A program made the position numbers and the translations under genes. DNA of 64,000 bases from Burkholderiaceae bacterium (GTDB lineage Bacteria; Pseudomonadota; Gammaproteobacteria; Burkholderiales; Burkholderiaceae_E), in the NCBI GenBank assembly GCA_021166725.1, contig JAJPES010000056.1:62001-126000 (forward strand), read 5' to 3'. Below, piece after piece: positions 9,084 to 18,326 of the stretch (the first letter of the stretch is position 1; the number at the start of each line of letters is the position of its first letter). Below the pieces are notes generated by a model. That model did no database searches. It saw only the letters and a program-made list of their open reading frames with translations, and was not told where the DNA came from.

Positions 9084-11057
9084 ATGCTGCGCCGTCGCTT
9101 CATTCAGGTGATTCCTGCGGCCTGGGTTGCCGTCCGTACCCGCATAGCGAGCCTGGCGGCCGTGGCGGTCGCGACCAGAGGAGGCCAGGCGCTGGCCCAG
9201 GCGCGCGGGAACAGTGCTTCCGCCAACGGCACCAACGCCGCGGCCGAGGCCGACTGGCTCAAGCGTTCCACTGGGCCCGGAGTGCTCTGGGCGCACGATT
9301 TTCGTCACGACGAGGAGTTCCGCAACTTCCATCGCGCCGCGCCCACTCCCTACGAGAAGACGCGAACGGCGCCGCCGCCGATGCCGTACCACGCGTCCCT
9401 CGTCGCAACGCCCTTTGGCGCGAGCAGGGCGATCAAGTCCGCAGCGCGTGGAACACATCTCGTCCGCGACGTTCCTGCGGCAAAAGAAGGTGCAGTGCAA
9501 ATCTGGCATGTCGCCGACATCACGGCGATCGAGGAGCCCTGGGACGGTGAATATCGGCTGCTCGTCGCTGCGAAGGAGCACGTCTGGGTGCAATCGCGGA
9601 ATGTTGCCGACAGTTCGATCACGGTCCGGCGCACTTTGTCGCGTGCGTACAAGGCGCTGCAGACGACGATCGGCAGCGGGCCGCAAGGGCGCTGGATTCG
9701 TCCGACAGCATGCTTCCCTGCAGGGGAGAACGGGAAACCGGTCCCCGACGAGGGGCTGCGAAACGGTACGGCACGGAAGCAGCGCCGCTGGAACGCGGAT
9801 GATCCGCACATGCACACGGGATTCCGCGAGGGTTACTTCGGCCACCGCAGTTATTGGGATCCCGCCCACGGTGACGCCCGTTTCAAGGATTGGACACCGA
9901 GGACTGGAACACGCAACGAGACGCGTGTCGATGCCTGGGAGGGGGACGAGTTCTACCTGCAGTTTCGCGCGAAGATCAGCGCGAGTCGGTTCGACGAGCG
10001 CTCTCCGACGGCGAAGATGATCTACATCCAGAACTGCACGACCAGCGGACAGGCTCAGTTGTTCTGGACCGTAGGACCGAAATCGAAGTTCACCCAAGTT
10101 CCCCGTGATTGGGCTCACGGGCCTCACGGAAACATGCTCCTGGCTAGCACTGCGTATGGAGATCGAACCGCCATCTTTGGCGCGACTCTTACGATGCCCC
10201 CTGGGGGCGGTGTCACCACCGAAACCAAGCAATGGGCTGACGGACAAGAGGAAACAATCTGGCTTCAGGCGCCGGATTCCTTTCCGAATGCCCGGGTTCG
10301 ATCCGCGGCGCCGTCCCGGATCGAGGGGTGGCATTTTCCCGCCGAGAAGTGGGTTACCTATCTGCTGCATATCAAGCCGGGGCGCGATTCGGTGATCCAG
10401 TACGCGAACGGCAAGCTCGCCAGGCCGGCGGCGGAATTGACCTATTCGGAAAAACCTCTCGAAACGCTCCACCTGGAAGACGTGTCCGGTTTCCCGGACG
10501 TAGAGGGCCCGGGGAACTACCCGTATTACGTCCACAGCGCGAAGTCCAGCAACCCCATACTCCACGAGCACATGCGAGTCGTCGCGATCGACCGCACGGC
10601 CCAGACGCTCACCGTTGAGCGAAACGCGGCGCGCGACGTCGTCAGCCACGTCAACAAGACCCGGATCGGTTGGGATGCGGGGGCAACCATCGCCTACGGT
10701 CCGTACCAGGGATTTCCGGACAAGCCGAAAGACCGGGTCGCCTGGCCATACGGCGTCTCGCGCGACCGGCGGTTGCAGTACGACGAGACGACCGTGGAGA
10801 TCTTCGTTGCGGTGGAGGGCGAAACGCGATACACGAAGATTCTCGGCTACGACCGGTATCCTTGGCTGTTCGGCGACATGAAAGCCGAGTACCTGAACTA
10901 CGAATACAACCCGCCGGGACTCAATTCGATCGAGTTGTCGCAATACCTGAACGACTACGTGGGCTCGGGCGCCGTTGCGCCGCCATCGGGCGAACACGAC
11001 GTTCAGTACACACAGGCAATTCTGTCGCGAAATTTCATTCCCGTACCGCTCGTTTGA
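9084..11057 (+). CDS. Secreted protein of unknown function with Tat-type signal and jelly-roll features
   Basis: 657 residues. The N-terminus has RRRFI followed by a hydrophobic stretch and QALAQA, a plausible twin-arginine export signal. The mature part has alternating beta-like segments such as FYLQFRAKIS, KMIYIQN and WVTYLLHIKPG followed by a YANGKL loop, which resemble concanavalin/jelly-roll polysaccharide lyase or LamG folds. No catalytic motif can be assigned with confidence. The 382-residue protein at 17002-18150 shares the FFVQFRQRIS-type strand, so the two may be distant relatives. A good ribosome site (GGGAG) precedes ATG 9084, one base after the O-ligase stop. A matrix-associated glycan-binding or glycan-cleaving role is inference. 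Confidence 0.6.
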   Translation: MLRRRFIQVIPAAWVAVRTRIASLAAVAVATRGGQALAQARGNSASANGTNAAAEADWLKRSTGPGVLWAHDFRHDEEFRNFHRAAPTPYEKTRTAPPPMPYHASLVATPFGASRAIKSAARGTHLVRDVPAAKEGAVQIWHVADITAIEEPWDGEYRLLVAAKEHVWVQSRNVADSSITVRRTLSRAYKALQTTIGSGPQGRWIRPTACFPAGENGKPVPDEGLRNGTARKQRRWNADDPHMHTGFREGYFGHRSYWDPAHGDARFKDWTPRTGTRNETRVDAWEGDEFYLQFRAKISASRFDERSPTAKMIYIQNCTTSGQAQLFWTVGPKSKFTQVPRDWAHGPHGNMLLASTAYGDRTAIFGATLTMPPGGGVTTETKQWADGQEETIWLQAPDSFPNARVRSAAPSRIEGWHFPAEKWVTYLLHIKPGRDSVIQYANGKLARPAAELTYSEKPLETLHLEDVSGFPDVEGPGNYPYYVHSAKSSNPILHEHMRVVAIDRTAQTLTVERNAARDVVSHVNKTRIGWDAGATIAYGPYQGFPDKPKDRVAWPYGVSRDRRLQYDETTVEIFVAVEGETRYTKILGYDRYPWLFGDMKAEYLNYEYNPPGLNSIELSQYLNDYVGSGAVAPPSGEHDVQYTQAILSRNFIPVPLV

Positions 11058-11072
11058 GTCCAGGATGAAAAC

Positions 11073-12530
11073 TTGAGCATCAAGCGTGGCGTTGCCATCA
11101 GTTTCGGCAGGACGGGTGCCGGATTCCTGATCTCCTTCGCATCGAATGTCGTTCTTGCGCGGCTCCTGCTGCCGTCCGAGATCGGCATTTTCTCCACTGC
11201 ACTTGCAGTACTGGCCATCCTGCATGCCATCCGGGATTTCGGACTGGGCCGGTATCTGCTGAAGGAGCCGATTCTCACCGACGACAAGATTCGCACGGTT
11301 TTCGGCGTTGCGATCCTGATCAGCTGGTCGCTCGGCGGCCTCATCTTTCTCTTTCGCGACCAGGCGGCGGTGTTTTATCGCGAGCCGCAGGTTGCGGAGA
11401 TACTGGCATGGCTCTCGGTGAATTTCGTTTTCCTTCCGTTCGGGCAGCCGGCACTCGCGCTGATGCGGCGCGAGCGGAGGTACGGCAGGCTCTCGATGAT
11501 TGCGGTCGCGTCTTCGCTCGCAGGCGCTGTCGTCGCGATCGTGGCGGCCGTGCACGGCAGCGGGCCGCTTGCGCTTGCATTCGGTGCGATGGCGAATACC
11601 GGCACAACCGTGGCTCTGTGCCTTGCATCGCGCCCCGATCATCTGTTCATGCTGCCCTCGTTCAAGGAGTGGCGCGGCGTCCTCCAATTCGGAAGCGTCG
11701 GGTCGGGCACCACGTTGATCAACCAGTTCGGCGCGCAGGCGCCGGAGTTGCTCCTGGGACGACTGCTCGGCTTCTCGGCGGTCGGACTGTACAGTCGAGC
11801 ACTCGGCATTTCCGCAATCATCCAGCGGGTCTTCGCACAGGCGGTGGCATGGGTGATGGGAGCCGAGTTCGCTGCCGTCTTTCGATCGGGAAGGGCACCG
11901 ACCGCCTCGGTGCTGCTGGCGACTGATTACCTGATCGCTGTCGGTTGGCCGGCGCTCGTCTTTCTTGCGTTCAAGGCCGACGCAATCATCCTGTTCCTGT
12001 ACGGAGAGAATTGGCTACCGGCGGCGCCGTTGGTTCCTGCCTTGTGCGTCTACCAGGCGATTCACCTCGTGACTTCCCAATCGGCGGCGCTGTACGAAGG
12101 CAGCGGTGACGTAAGGCTGCAACTGCGAAATGCGCTCATCCTGCAGTTCGTTTCGATCGCGCTGCTCGTCGCCGGAAGCATGCATTCGCTGCTCGCCGTC
12201 GCCTGGCTGCGCGCAATGCACGGTGTGGTCGAGTTGATTGTCCAGACAAGCGTATACCGCCGGCACGTCGACATCGGTTTGCGCGTGCTTCTCGTTGCCT
12301 GCCGTCGGTCTCTCGTCGTCACCGGGGGAGTCGCCGCTGTGCTGGCCGTGGCGATCATGCTCGAGCCGCATTACGGTGGCGGGGCGCCGGGCGCGCTCGC
12401 GATCGAGGCAGCGATCGTCGCCGTTTCCTACGTGGCGTTGCTCTATCTGGTAGGGCATCCACTTGCCGAACAGATGAGGATCGCCGCAAGGACGGCGCTG
12501 TTCTCGGGACTCGGCGGGAAGAAGGCGTAG
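11073..12530 (+). CDS. Polysaccharide flippase (Wzx/MATE-like, oligosaccharide flippase family)
   Basis: 485 residues with about twelve to fourteen hydrophobic helices. The N-terminus (FGRTGAGFLISFASNVVLARLLLPSEIGIFSTA) is the classic flippase pattern of the polysaccharide biosynthesis protein family, with DFGLGRYLL following. The family moves lipid-linked repeat units across the inner membrane. The start must be TTG 11073, because the nearby ATG at 11065 runs into a stop after three codons. It sits 15 bases after the secreted protein and 11 before the heparinase-like gene. Confidence 0.88.
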   Translation: MSIKRGVAISFGRTGAGFLISFASNVVLARLLLPSEIGIFSTALAVLAILHAIRDFGLGRYLLKEPILTDDKIRTVFGVAILISWSLGGLIFLFRDQAAVFYREPQVAEILAWLSVNFVFLPFGQPALALMRRERRYGRLSMIAVASSLAGAVVAIVAAVHGSGPLALAFGAMANTGTTVALCLASRPDHLFMLPSFKEWRGVLQFGSVGSGTTLINQFGAQAPELLLGRLLGFSAVGLYSRALGISAIIQRVFAQAVAWVMGAEFAAVFRSGRAPTASVLLATDYLIAVGWPALVFLAFKADAIILFLYGENWLPAAPLVPALCVYQAIHLVTSQSAALYEGSGDVRLQLRNALILQFVSIALLVAGSMHSLLAVAWLRAMHGVVELIVQTSVYRRHVDIGLRVLLVACRRSLVVTGGVAAVLAVAIMLEPHYGGGAPGALAIEAAIVAVSYVALLYLVGHPLAEQMRIAARTALFSGLGGKKA

Positions 12531-12541
12531 GGCAGCGGCGC

Positions 12542-14869
12542 GTGACTCGGTACATACACACACGTGTACGTCAGGCGGTTCGGACAGCCGGGAAGGCGCT
12601 TCGCAGCCGCTTGTCGCGCCAGCGTTCGAAACCGCATCGACCACGGTTTGCGCACGACGCGCAGTTGAAGCGCGGGGTGGGCGTGGACGCATACGGCTTC
12701 GGCGAAGGATCTGTCTTCTTCGCCAACCCTGCGCGCCTTGCCGTATTGGCCGGCGCGCTGCGTGCAGCGAAGTCGCCGTGGGTGGCAAGTGCGCTGGCAC
12801 ACGTGGAGCGCGATCGCACCGTCGGGTTGCCCGTTTACGGCCGGACTGCGGGCGTGCTCGACTCGTCTTTTTCGTGGGGCCGGATCGAGACAGGACCCGG
12901 AAACGACGTGTTGTACAGCGTGCGTCCGCATCGCTTTGCGTTCGCGCCCCGCTTCGCGTTGGCGATCCTGTACGAAGCGATTCCTGCCGACATCCTCGCC
13001 GGAATCCTGGAGAGTTGGATCGGTTTCGCAAGGAGCGGGGCGAGCGCGCTCCCTTACCTGAGTTCGTTGGTCGTGATACAGCGATCGCTTGCCCTGAGTT
13101 GGGCTTTCGCCTTCGTTTCCGCCTCGTCGACTTCGAATTCCCAGGCGGGAATACGACTGCGTGCGGCAATCCTGAGGATCGTTCGCGCCGATATCGATTT
13201 TCTTTTTCCCCGGCTGGGTACCGGATATCCCAATAATCATTTGCTGGTCGAGCGTTTCGCTGCCTGGTACCTCGCTGTCGTTTTCCCGCAGCTGGTTCCT
13301 TCGGGAACCAGGATAGAGGAACTCGAACGGCAATACGTCGATGAATTGATGCGGCAGACCTACGAAGACGGCGGCGGCTTCGAGCATTCGCTGCACTATC
13401 ACGAGTTCGCTTGCGAGACGGCTGTCGCCTATCTTCTATTGAGCGCGCGAAGAGGCGCAGCCGTGTCGGGCAGTGTTTCGGAGCGGGTGCGGAGGATGCT
13501 GGAGTTGCAGGTGGAACTCGCCGGCCCGCACTGCCTCACCGTGGCCTATGGAAACGCCACGGAGGATCCGCTGTTTCCCCTGGACGCGGAAGAGGCATGC
13601 GCGACAGCCGGCCTGCGCGAGTTCTATCGTTCGCTCTTTTGTCCGCGGCTGAGTCCGGCCCCGCGGTCTGCCGCCTCGGTCGAGCGCGCTTTCTGGCTCC
13701 TTTCGGGAGACGTCGCGGGAAAGCCGGAAAATCCCGTGGCGTCGACCGGGATTACGTCGTGGCGCGATAGCGGCTTTCACCTTCATTCCGACACGCCGGG
13801 TTCGGGCCGCGTCGTTTTTCGTACCGGACCGGGTCCGTCGTCCCGTTCGATGCCGGGGCACGCGCACGCCGATCTGATGAGCGTATATGCGACAAGCGGT
13901 GCACAGGCGTTCTTCATCGACGCCGGTACCTGGTCGTATCGGTTTCGTGCGGAAGATCCGACGCACGCGCCCGGGCGCGCCTACTTCGCCGGACCGTCGG
14001 CCCACAATACGCTGACGATCGACGGCATCGATCCGCTGGGGGCCTTGCGCGGTGATTTCCGGGATCGTGAACTCGAGGCGCGAGTGCAATGTCGCGGCCT
14101 TGCGACGGGAGATGGCCTCGCGTGGGTCGAATACGAGATGTCGGGGCCAGCATCCTACGACGGCTATCGCCGCGGGATCATTCACGTTGTCGGGGAGTGC
14201 TGGATTCTCTACGATCGCCTGCCGCGCCCCCTGCCGGACAGCGAGGTGCGGCTGAGGTTCCAGGTGGCGCCCGATGTCCGCGCCCACGTGGGCGCGCACG
14301 ATTTCGTCGTGCTCGAGGCCGAGAACGAATCGTTGTGGATTGCCAGGGGAACGGGCCTCGGTCGCCCGACCATCGCCCAGGGTGAAACACATCCCCTTGG
14401 CGGGTGGTTGGCACCGCGGTACGGGGAGCGGGTGCCGGCGCCGCAACTGACCTATGCGCTGGAGCCGGAGATTTGTACAACGGCTCTCGTGTTCGGTTTC
14501 GGTGTCGAGAATGCCTTTCCGGTCGCAGTAGAGGACTTCGGCGGTGGCCTGGCAATCCGGCACCGGCGAGGCATGCGCTCGGAGCTGGTTCTTCTTCGCT
14601 CCGCCGGCGGCGCAATTGAGGTCACTTGCGGGGAAATGCGACACGAAGCAGACGTCGTCTGGTTTCGCCACTCTCAAGGGTCGTGCGAACTACGCATTGC
14701 CGCGCACGATCGGCCGAATTCCGAACCGGCCGAATGGGCCGGCGCGGGCCGGAATTTGTCCGACATTTCCATAAAGCATGGAGGTAAACAATGGCAGTGG
14801 TCCCGTTCCGCGGGGGAGCGATTCGGATGCCGGATGGACGCAGCCGAGCGTCACGCTCGAACAGAATGA
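12542..14869 (+). CDS. Heparinase II/III-type polysaccharide lyase-like protein
   Basis: 775 residues from GTG 12542. The N-terminal half is helical, as in the alpha/alpha toroid of heparinase II and alginate lyases (YPNNHLLVERFAAWYL, EDGGGFEHSLHYHEFACETA). The second half holds the family signature PGHAHADLMSVY (His440/His442), IDAGTWSYR and SAHNTLTIDG, then a beta-rich C-terminus. No signal peptide is visible, which is common for such genes in polysaccharide loci. The family eliminates across uronic-acid linkages, fitting a uronate-containing polymer. Possible roles are clearing misassembled polymer or trimming chains (inference). The last 92 bases overlap possible upstream starts of the methyltransferase-kinase gene and a 36-codon ORF at 14791. 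Confidence 0.85.
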   Translation: MTRYIHTRVRQAVRTAGKALRSRLSRQRSKPHRPRFAHDAQLKRGVGVDAYGFGEGSVFFANPARLAVLAGALRAAKSPWVASALAHVERDRTVGLPVYGRTAGVLDSSFSWGRIETGPGNDVLYSVRPHRFAFAPRFALAILYEAIPADILAGILESWIGFARSGASALPYLSSLVVIQRSLALSWAFAFVSASSTSNSQAGIRLRAAILRIVRADIDFLFPRLGTGYPNNHLLVERFAAWYLAVVFPQLVPSGTRIEELERQYVDELMRQTYEDGGGFEHSLHYHEFACETAVAYLLLSARRGAAVSGSVSERVRRMLELQVELAGPHCLTVAYGNATEDPLFPLDAEEACATAGLREFYRSLFCPRLSPAPRSAASVERAFWLLSGDVAGKPENPVASTGITSWRDSGFHLHSDTPGSGRVVFRTGPGPSSRSMPGHAHADLMSVYATSGAQAFFIDAGTWSYRFRAEDPTHAPGRAYFAGPSAHNTLTIDGIDPLGALRGDFRDRELEARVQCRGLATGDGLAWVEYEMSGPASYDGYRRGIIHVVGECWILYDRLPRPLPDSEVRLRFQVAPDVRAHVGAHDFVVLEAENESLWIARGTGLGRPTIAQGETHPLGGWLAPRYGERVPAPQLTYALEPEICTTALVFGFGVENAFPVAVEDFGGGLAIRHRRGMRSELVLLRSAGGAIEVTCGEMRHEADVVWFRHSQGSCELRIAAHDRPNSEPAEWAGAGRNLSDISIKHGGKQWQWSRSAGERFGCRMDAAERHARTE
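14780..14785 (+). promoter_or_regulatory. Strong ribosome binding site inside the heparinase gene
   Basis: GGAGGT lies five bases before ATG 14791. It is the best ribosome site in this stretch but serves a 36-codon frame, not the two large genes. That frame ends in an ATGA overlap with the methyltransferase-kinase start at 14898, so the site may drive coupled translation of that gene. Confidence 0.5.
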
Positions 14870-14901
14870 CTACGCGGATATCCAGCGAGTACGAGGCATG
14901 A
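14791..14901 (+). CDS. Possible 36-residue small protein or coupling ORF
   Basis: An ORF of 36 codons starting MAVVPFRGGAIRMPDG, arginine- and serine-rich and with no hydrophobic segment. Support is positional: a perfect ribosome site with five-base spacing, and a stop overlapping ATG 14898 of the next gene by ATGA. It overlaps the heparinase gene in another frame for 79 bases. I recognise no relatives. It may be a real small protein, or only a device that delivers ribosomes to the downstream start. Confidence 0.35.
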   Translation: MAVVPFRGGAIRMPDGRSRASRSNRMTTRISSEYEA

Positions 14902-16967
14902 GCCAGGTAATGGTGTCGGAACCGGCGGTCGCGCGGCAGCGTGACGATATTTCCTGTCCCAGGTGTCTGGGCAGACTGAGCGTCTCGACTTCTTCGTCCG
15001 CCTGCGTCGGCTGCGGCGCCGAGTATCGTGTCGACGACTCGATCATCGACCTTCGTACGCACAGGAACGACTACTACTTCAATCCGGTGCCGCGCGACGA
15101 GATGCGGCTGTTGACGAGTTCGGGGCACACCCGGCCGTGGTTCCTGACGATCCGCCGCTTTCTCGAATCCGTCCGACAGAACCCGGATTGGCTCGACAAC
15201 CTGGTTGCCGACGGGCGCTATGCCTGGCAGCTCTTTCTAAAATTGCGACCGGATTCGCGGGTCCTCGATCTCGGGTGCGGGCTCGGTAACCTGACGAAGA
15301 ACGTCGCGCCCAACGTCGCGCACGTCTATGCGCTCGACCTTACCTATGAGCGGCTGCAATTCGCCCGTCTGCGATTCGACAAGGCGGCGATCAGTGAGCG
15401 GGTCACCCTGCTTGCCGGCGGCGATTCGGGGCACCTGCCTTTCCCCGATCAAAGCCTCGACTGTGTCACCCTTTCCGGCGTTCTCGAATGGGTCGCGGAC
15501 GACGAGAATGTGTGGCGGCACGACGGATCCAGGCTCGCCAAAGGCATTGCGGGCGTGAAGTCGTTCTTCGGGAAATCGAATCCGCGAAGAACGCAACTGC
15601 GCTTTCTCGAGGAGATTCGAAGAGTCCTGAAACCGGAGGGCCAACTCTTCATTGCCATCGAGAACCGCCTGAGCTACGCCTACTTCGGAAAGCGTCCGGA
15701 TCATCATTCCGGTTTGTGGTATGGATCCCTGTTGCCACGGTTCGTCGCGAACGTGTATTCGATTCTGGCCAGGCGACAACCGTATCGCACGTACACATAC
15801 TCCTTTCGCGGATACGCGAGACTCTTGAAGGAGGCGGGGTTTCCCGTGCAGGAGTTCATAGGGCTGGACCCGGGCTATTCGCATCTCGCCGAGCTCATTC
15901 CTCTTCGAACAAGCGGCGGTGTTTGGAAGGCAGAACGGCCCTCAGGTCGCGATAAAATCAGGCGCAACCGGAATTTCGTGCCGGCCTTCGGCATAATCTG
16001 TTCACAGAAACAGTCCGATCGCGAGTCGCTGGCTGAACAACTAGCGCGCGAGATCTCACGAACCCTGGAACAAGACGATCGATACTCTGTATTGTCGTCC
16101 TTTCATGTTACCGGAAAGCATAAGGGGATAATCAGGGGTTCGTCCGGAAGCGACGCCTTCGTAGTCAAGATGCCTTTTACGGAGGCGATGAGAGCCGGGT
16201 GCGAGGCGAATTTTGCGTTTCTCGAGGCAGCGAAGTGGGCGCCACAGTTGTCCCGGCTCACCGCCGAACCCCTGATGAAGGGAGAACTCGATCGACTCTC
16301 CTATTATGTAGAGCGGCAACTCAGGGGCAGGCCGCTGCGCGGTGCTCTCACTGCGGCGAACTCGGCGCATTTCTTCGATGCGATATCGACGGTGCTGAAG
16401 GCGGTCAACCCGCGACCGGAGAAACGCGAGGTCGTCTCGGTCGGTGGCGAGTTGTTTCGATTGCAGGTATCGCGGCCGCTGGAGGAGGTTCGGCAGACGC
16501 TCGAAGGCGCGCCGCTGGCCGACCGGATCCAGCGCTACCTCGAGGCGCATCTGGACGGCCTGCCGATTGTCGTCGGCGTCGCGCATGGAGACTTCAGCGT
16601 GAGCAATGTCCTCGTCGAAGGCTCGGAGGTCACCGGGATCGTCGACTGGGACGGAGTCGACCATGGCGGATTGCCCGTCCTGGATGGATTGAGCTACGTC
16701 GACAGCGTGAGAAGGCACCTCGACCCCGGGCGAACGGCGGCATCGAATGTCACCCGCCTTGCCGACTGGGCGCAATTGGACGAAAGCGAGCGAGCGTTCC
16801 TGACCTCGTGTTACGAGCGATCGGAGGTGCCGGTACGACTGCATGCCGCGCTGGTGTGCCTCTATTGGTTGCGGCACGTCGCGCAACAACTTCCTCACGG
16901 GCTCCAGTACGACAGGCCCGCGATCGGACGGCGCATCGAGGACGTTTTCGAGTCACTCATCCAGTGA
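14898..16967 (+). CDS. Bifunctional SAM methyltransferase - APH-type kinase fusion
   Basis: 689 residues from ATG 14898; an in-frame ATG at 14778 is possible but has no ribosome site. First comes a zinc-ribbon-like knuckle (Cys20, 23, 36, 39). A class I methyltransferase domain follows, with motif VLDLGCGLGN at 122-131 and LPFPDQSLDCVTLSGVLEW. The C-terminal third is an aminoglycoside/choline-phosphotransferase-type kinase with HGDFSVSN (His563, Asp565) and DWD at 583-585. Methyltransferase-kinase fusions are known as O-antigen chain terminators (WbdD), although WbdD's kinase is of a different subfamily. Inferred: it caps or modifies a non-reducing sugar, setting chain length. It lies between the heparinase-like gene and a run of exported proteins. 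Confidence 0.8.
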   Translation: MSQVMVSEPAVARQRDDISCPRCLGRLSVSTSSSACVGCGAEYRVDDSIIDLRTHRNDYYFNPVPRDEMRLLTSSGHTRPWFLTIRRFLESVRQNPDWLDNLVADGRYAWQLFLKLRPDSRVLDLGCGLGNLTKNVAPNVAHVYALDLTYERLQFARLRFDKAAISERVTLLAGGDSGHLPFPDQSLDCVTLSGVLEWVADDENVWRHDGSRLAKGIAGVKSFFGKSNPRRTQLRFLEEIRRVLKPEGQLFIAIENRLSYAYFGKRPDHHSGLWYGSLLPRFVANVYSILARRQPYRTYTYSFRGYARLLKEAGFPVQEFIGLDPGYSHLAELIPLRTSGGVWKAERPSGRDKIRRNRNFVPAFGIICSQKQSDRESLAEQLAREISRTLEQDDRYSVLSSFHVTGKHKGIIRGSSGSDAFVVKMPFTEAMRAGCEANFAFLEAAKWAPQLSRLTAEPLMKGELDRLSYYVERQLRGRPLRGALTAANSAHFFDAISTVLKAVNPRPEKREVVSVGGELFRLQVSRPLEEVRQTLEGAPLADRIQRYLEAHLDGLPIVVGVAHGDFSVSNVLVEGSEVTGIVDWDGVDHGGLPVLDGLSYVDSVRRHLDPGRTAASNVTRLADWAQLDESERAFLTSCYERSEVPVRLHAALVCLYWLRHVAQQLPHGLQYDRPAIGRRIEDVFESLIQ

Positions 16968-17001
16968 CGCGATGTAGCCGACCCGCCGGGAGCGTCCAGC
17001 C

Positions 17002-18150
17002 ATGAGATACATCGCCGCAGCGGCGCTATCCCTCGTCAGCCCGATGATCGTGGCGCAAGAGGCGAGTAACGCCACTTCGGACTTCGCGGCCCGATGCAAA
17101 GGCGAAGGGGTGATCCTGTGCCAGGGCTTCGACGATGGCTCTGCGGTGGCCGGGCGCTGGGGTGATTGGATGGGCGTAACGGTCGGGAAGTCGAACAACG
17201 CCGAACAGGGATATCCGGAGTATCCGACCATCGACTACGAGATCAAGGCCAGCGGTGCAGGAAGTCTCAGATTGGACGTACCGCCGCACTCGAGCTCGCA
17301 GCCGTCCGGAAACTGGTTCACCAATTTCTCGAGCGATCGCACGGTGCGCTTCGGCGAGAACAGCAATTTCTTCGTCCAGTTCCGCCAGCGAATCAGCCGG
17401 GACTATCTGGTCGAACCTTCTCACAAGGTCGCGATCATCGCGGAGGGGGATCTGCCGAGCTGCGGCGCGCCCGGAGAGGGCACGCTAACGCGCAAGAGCG
17501 GCGGAGGGTGCGGTGAGGCCTGCAGTCCGAACGAAATCGTGCTGCTGGCTGGAGCCCTGGGCTACCCGGTCATGTACAACGCCTGTTCGAGTTCGCCCAG
17601 CCATGGGCCATATGACGGATTCGAGGCTGATTCGACGACTTCATTCGGCCATTACGTCGGCCGCCACTACTACCTGCCGAATAACGCGATGCCCGCCCCA
17701 TATTGCTACAAGCGGGGGAGGCACCCGGACTATGGCAGTCGTGATGGCGAGAACCTCATGCTTCCTCCGACGGGAAATTGCTGGCCAATCGAAGCCGGGA
17801 AATGGATCACCTGGCAGATCGAAATCAGGACGGGACCGTACAGGGATCATGAGTGGCATGACAGTCATATAAGGCTCTGGGCGGCATACGAGGACGAACC
17901 ATCCCGGCTCGTAATCGACTGGGGACCTTATAACCTGACAGCGGCTTCTGGATCGGGTCGCATCACCGATTTCGGCAAGATATGGTTGATGACGTTTCAA
18001 ACCGGGCGAAGAATCGAAGACAGGTACCCGGCCATGACAACCTGGTACGACGAATTGATCGTTTCCACGCGAATCATCCCCGACCCAGGAACTGGAAAAC
18101 CGCCGCCGGACCCTGAAGGAGTCCGCGCGGCTTCGAGATCCGAAGAGTGA
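17002..18150 (+). CDS. Secreted protein of unknown function, lectin/jelly-roll-like
   Basis: 382 residues starting MRYIAAAALSLVSPMIVAQE, a typical Sec signal peptide with cleavage near residue 18. The mature protein opens with FDDGSAVAGRW and has strands such as FFVQFRQRIS and WITWQIEIRTG, with several cysteines that may form disulfides outside the cell. The pattern resembles concanavalin-like polysaccharide-lyase or glycan-binding folds, but I cannot assign a family or active site. It shares strand motifs with the protein at 9084-11057. It lies 34 bases after the methyltransferase-kinase gene. Confidence 0.6.
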   Translation: MRYIAAAALSLVSPMIVAQEASNATSDFAARCKGEGVILCQGFDDGSAVAGRWGDWMGVTVGKSNNAEQGYPEYPTIDYEIKASGAGSLRLDVPPHSSSQPSGNWFTNFSSDRTVRFGENSNFFVQFRQRISRDYLVEPSHKVAIIAEGDLPSCGAPGEGTLTRKSGGGCGEACSPNEIVLLAGALGYPVMYNACSSSPSHGPYDGFEADSTTSFGHYVGRHYYLPNNAMPAPYCYKRGRHPDYGSRDGENLMLPPTGNCWPIEAGKWITWQIEIRTGPYRDHEWHDSHIRLWAAYEDEPSRLVIDWGPYNLTAASGSGRITDFGKIWLMTFQTGRRIEDRYPAMTTWYDELIVSTRIIPDPGTGKPPPDPEGVRAASRSEE

Positions 18151-18225
18151 GGGGCGTATCCGGTAGCCAGCGCACCGGCGTTTCACCGCGTCCCTGCTTC
18201 TTTCCGGTTCCTTCGACATTGATGC

Positions 18226-18254
18226 TTGGATTGCTTGCGACGCGCCGCTACGAT
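18226..18254 (+). promoter_or_regulatory. Candidate sigma-70 promoter before the large lipoprotein gene
   Basis: TTGGAT and TACGAT are separated by 17 bases within the 176-base gap 18151-18326. Each hexamer matches the consensus at four of six positions. The lipoprotein ATG is about 70 bases downstream. This is a pattern match only. Confidence 0.3.
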
Positions 18255-18326
18255 CGCGGGTATGTCGCCGCACACGACGGATAGCGCGTCAACGGGCGGC
18301 GCGAACAAGGCAATGGGAGGCGGGTG

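Noticed and set aside
9048-11687. An 879-codon minus-strand frame across the secreted protein and flippase genes
   Set aside because: It spans a gene junction and has no recognisable motif; the plus-strand genes have signal, membrane and ribosome-site support.
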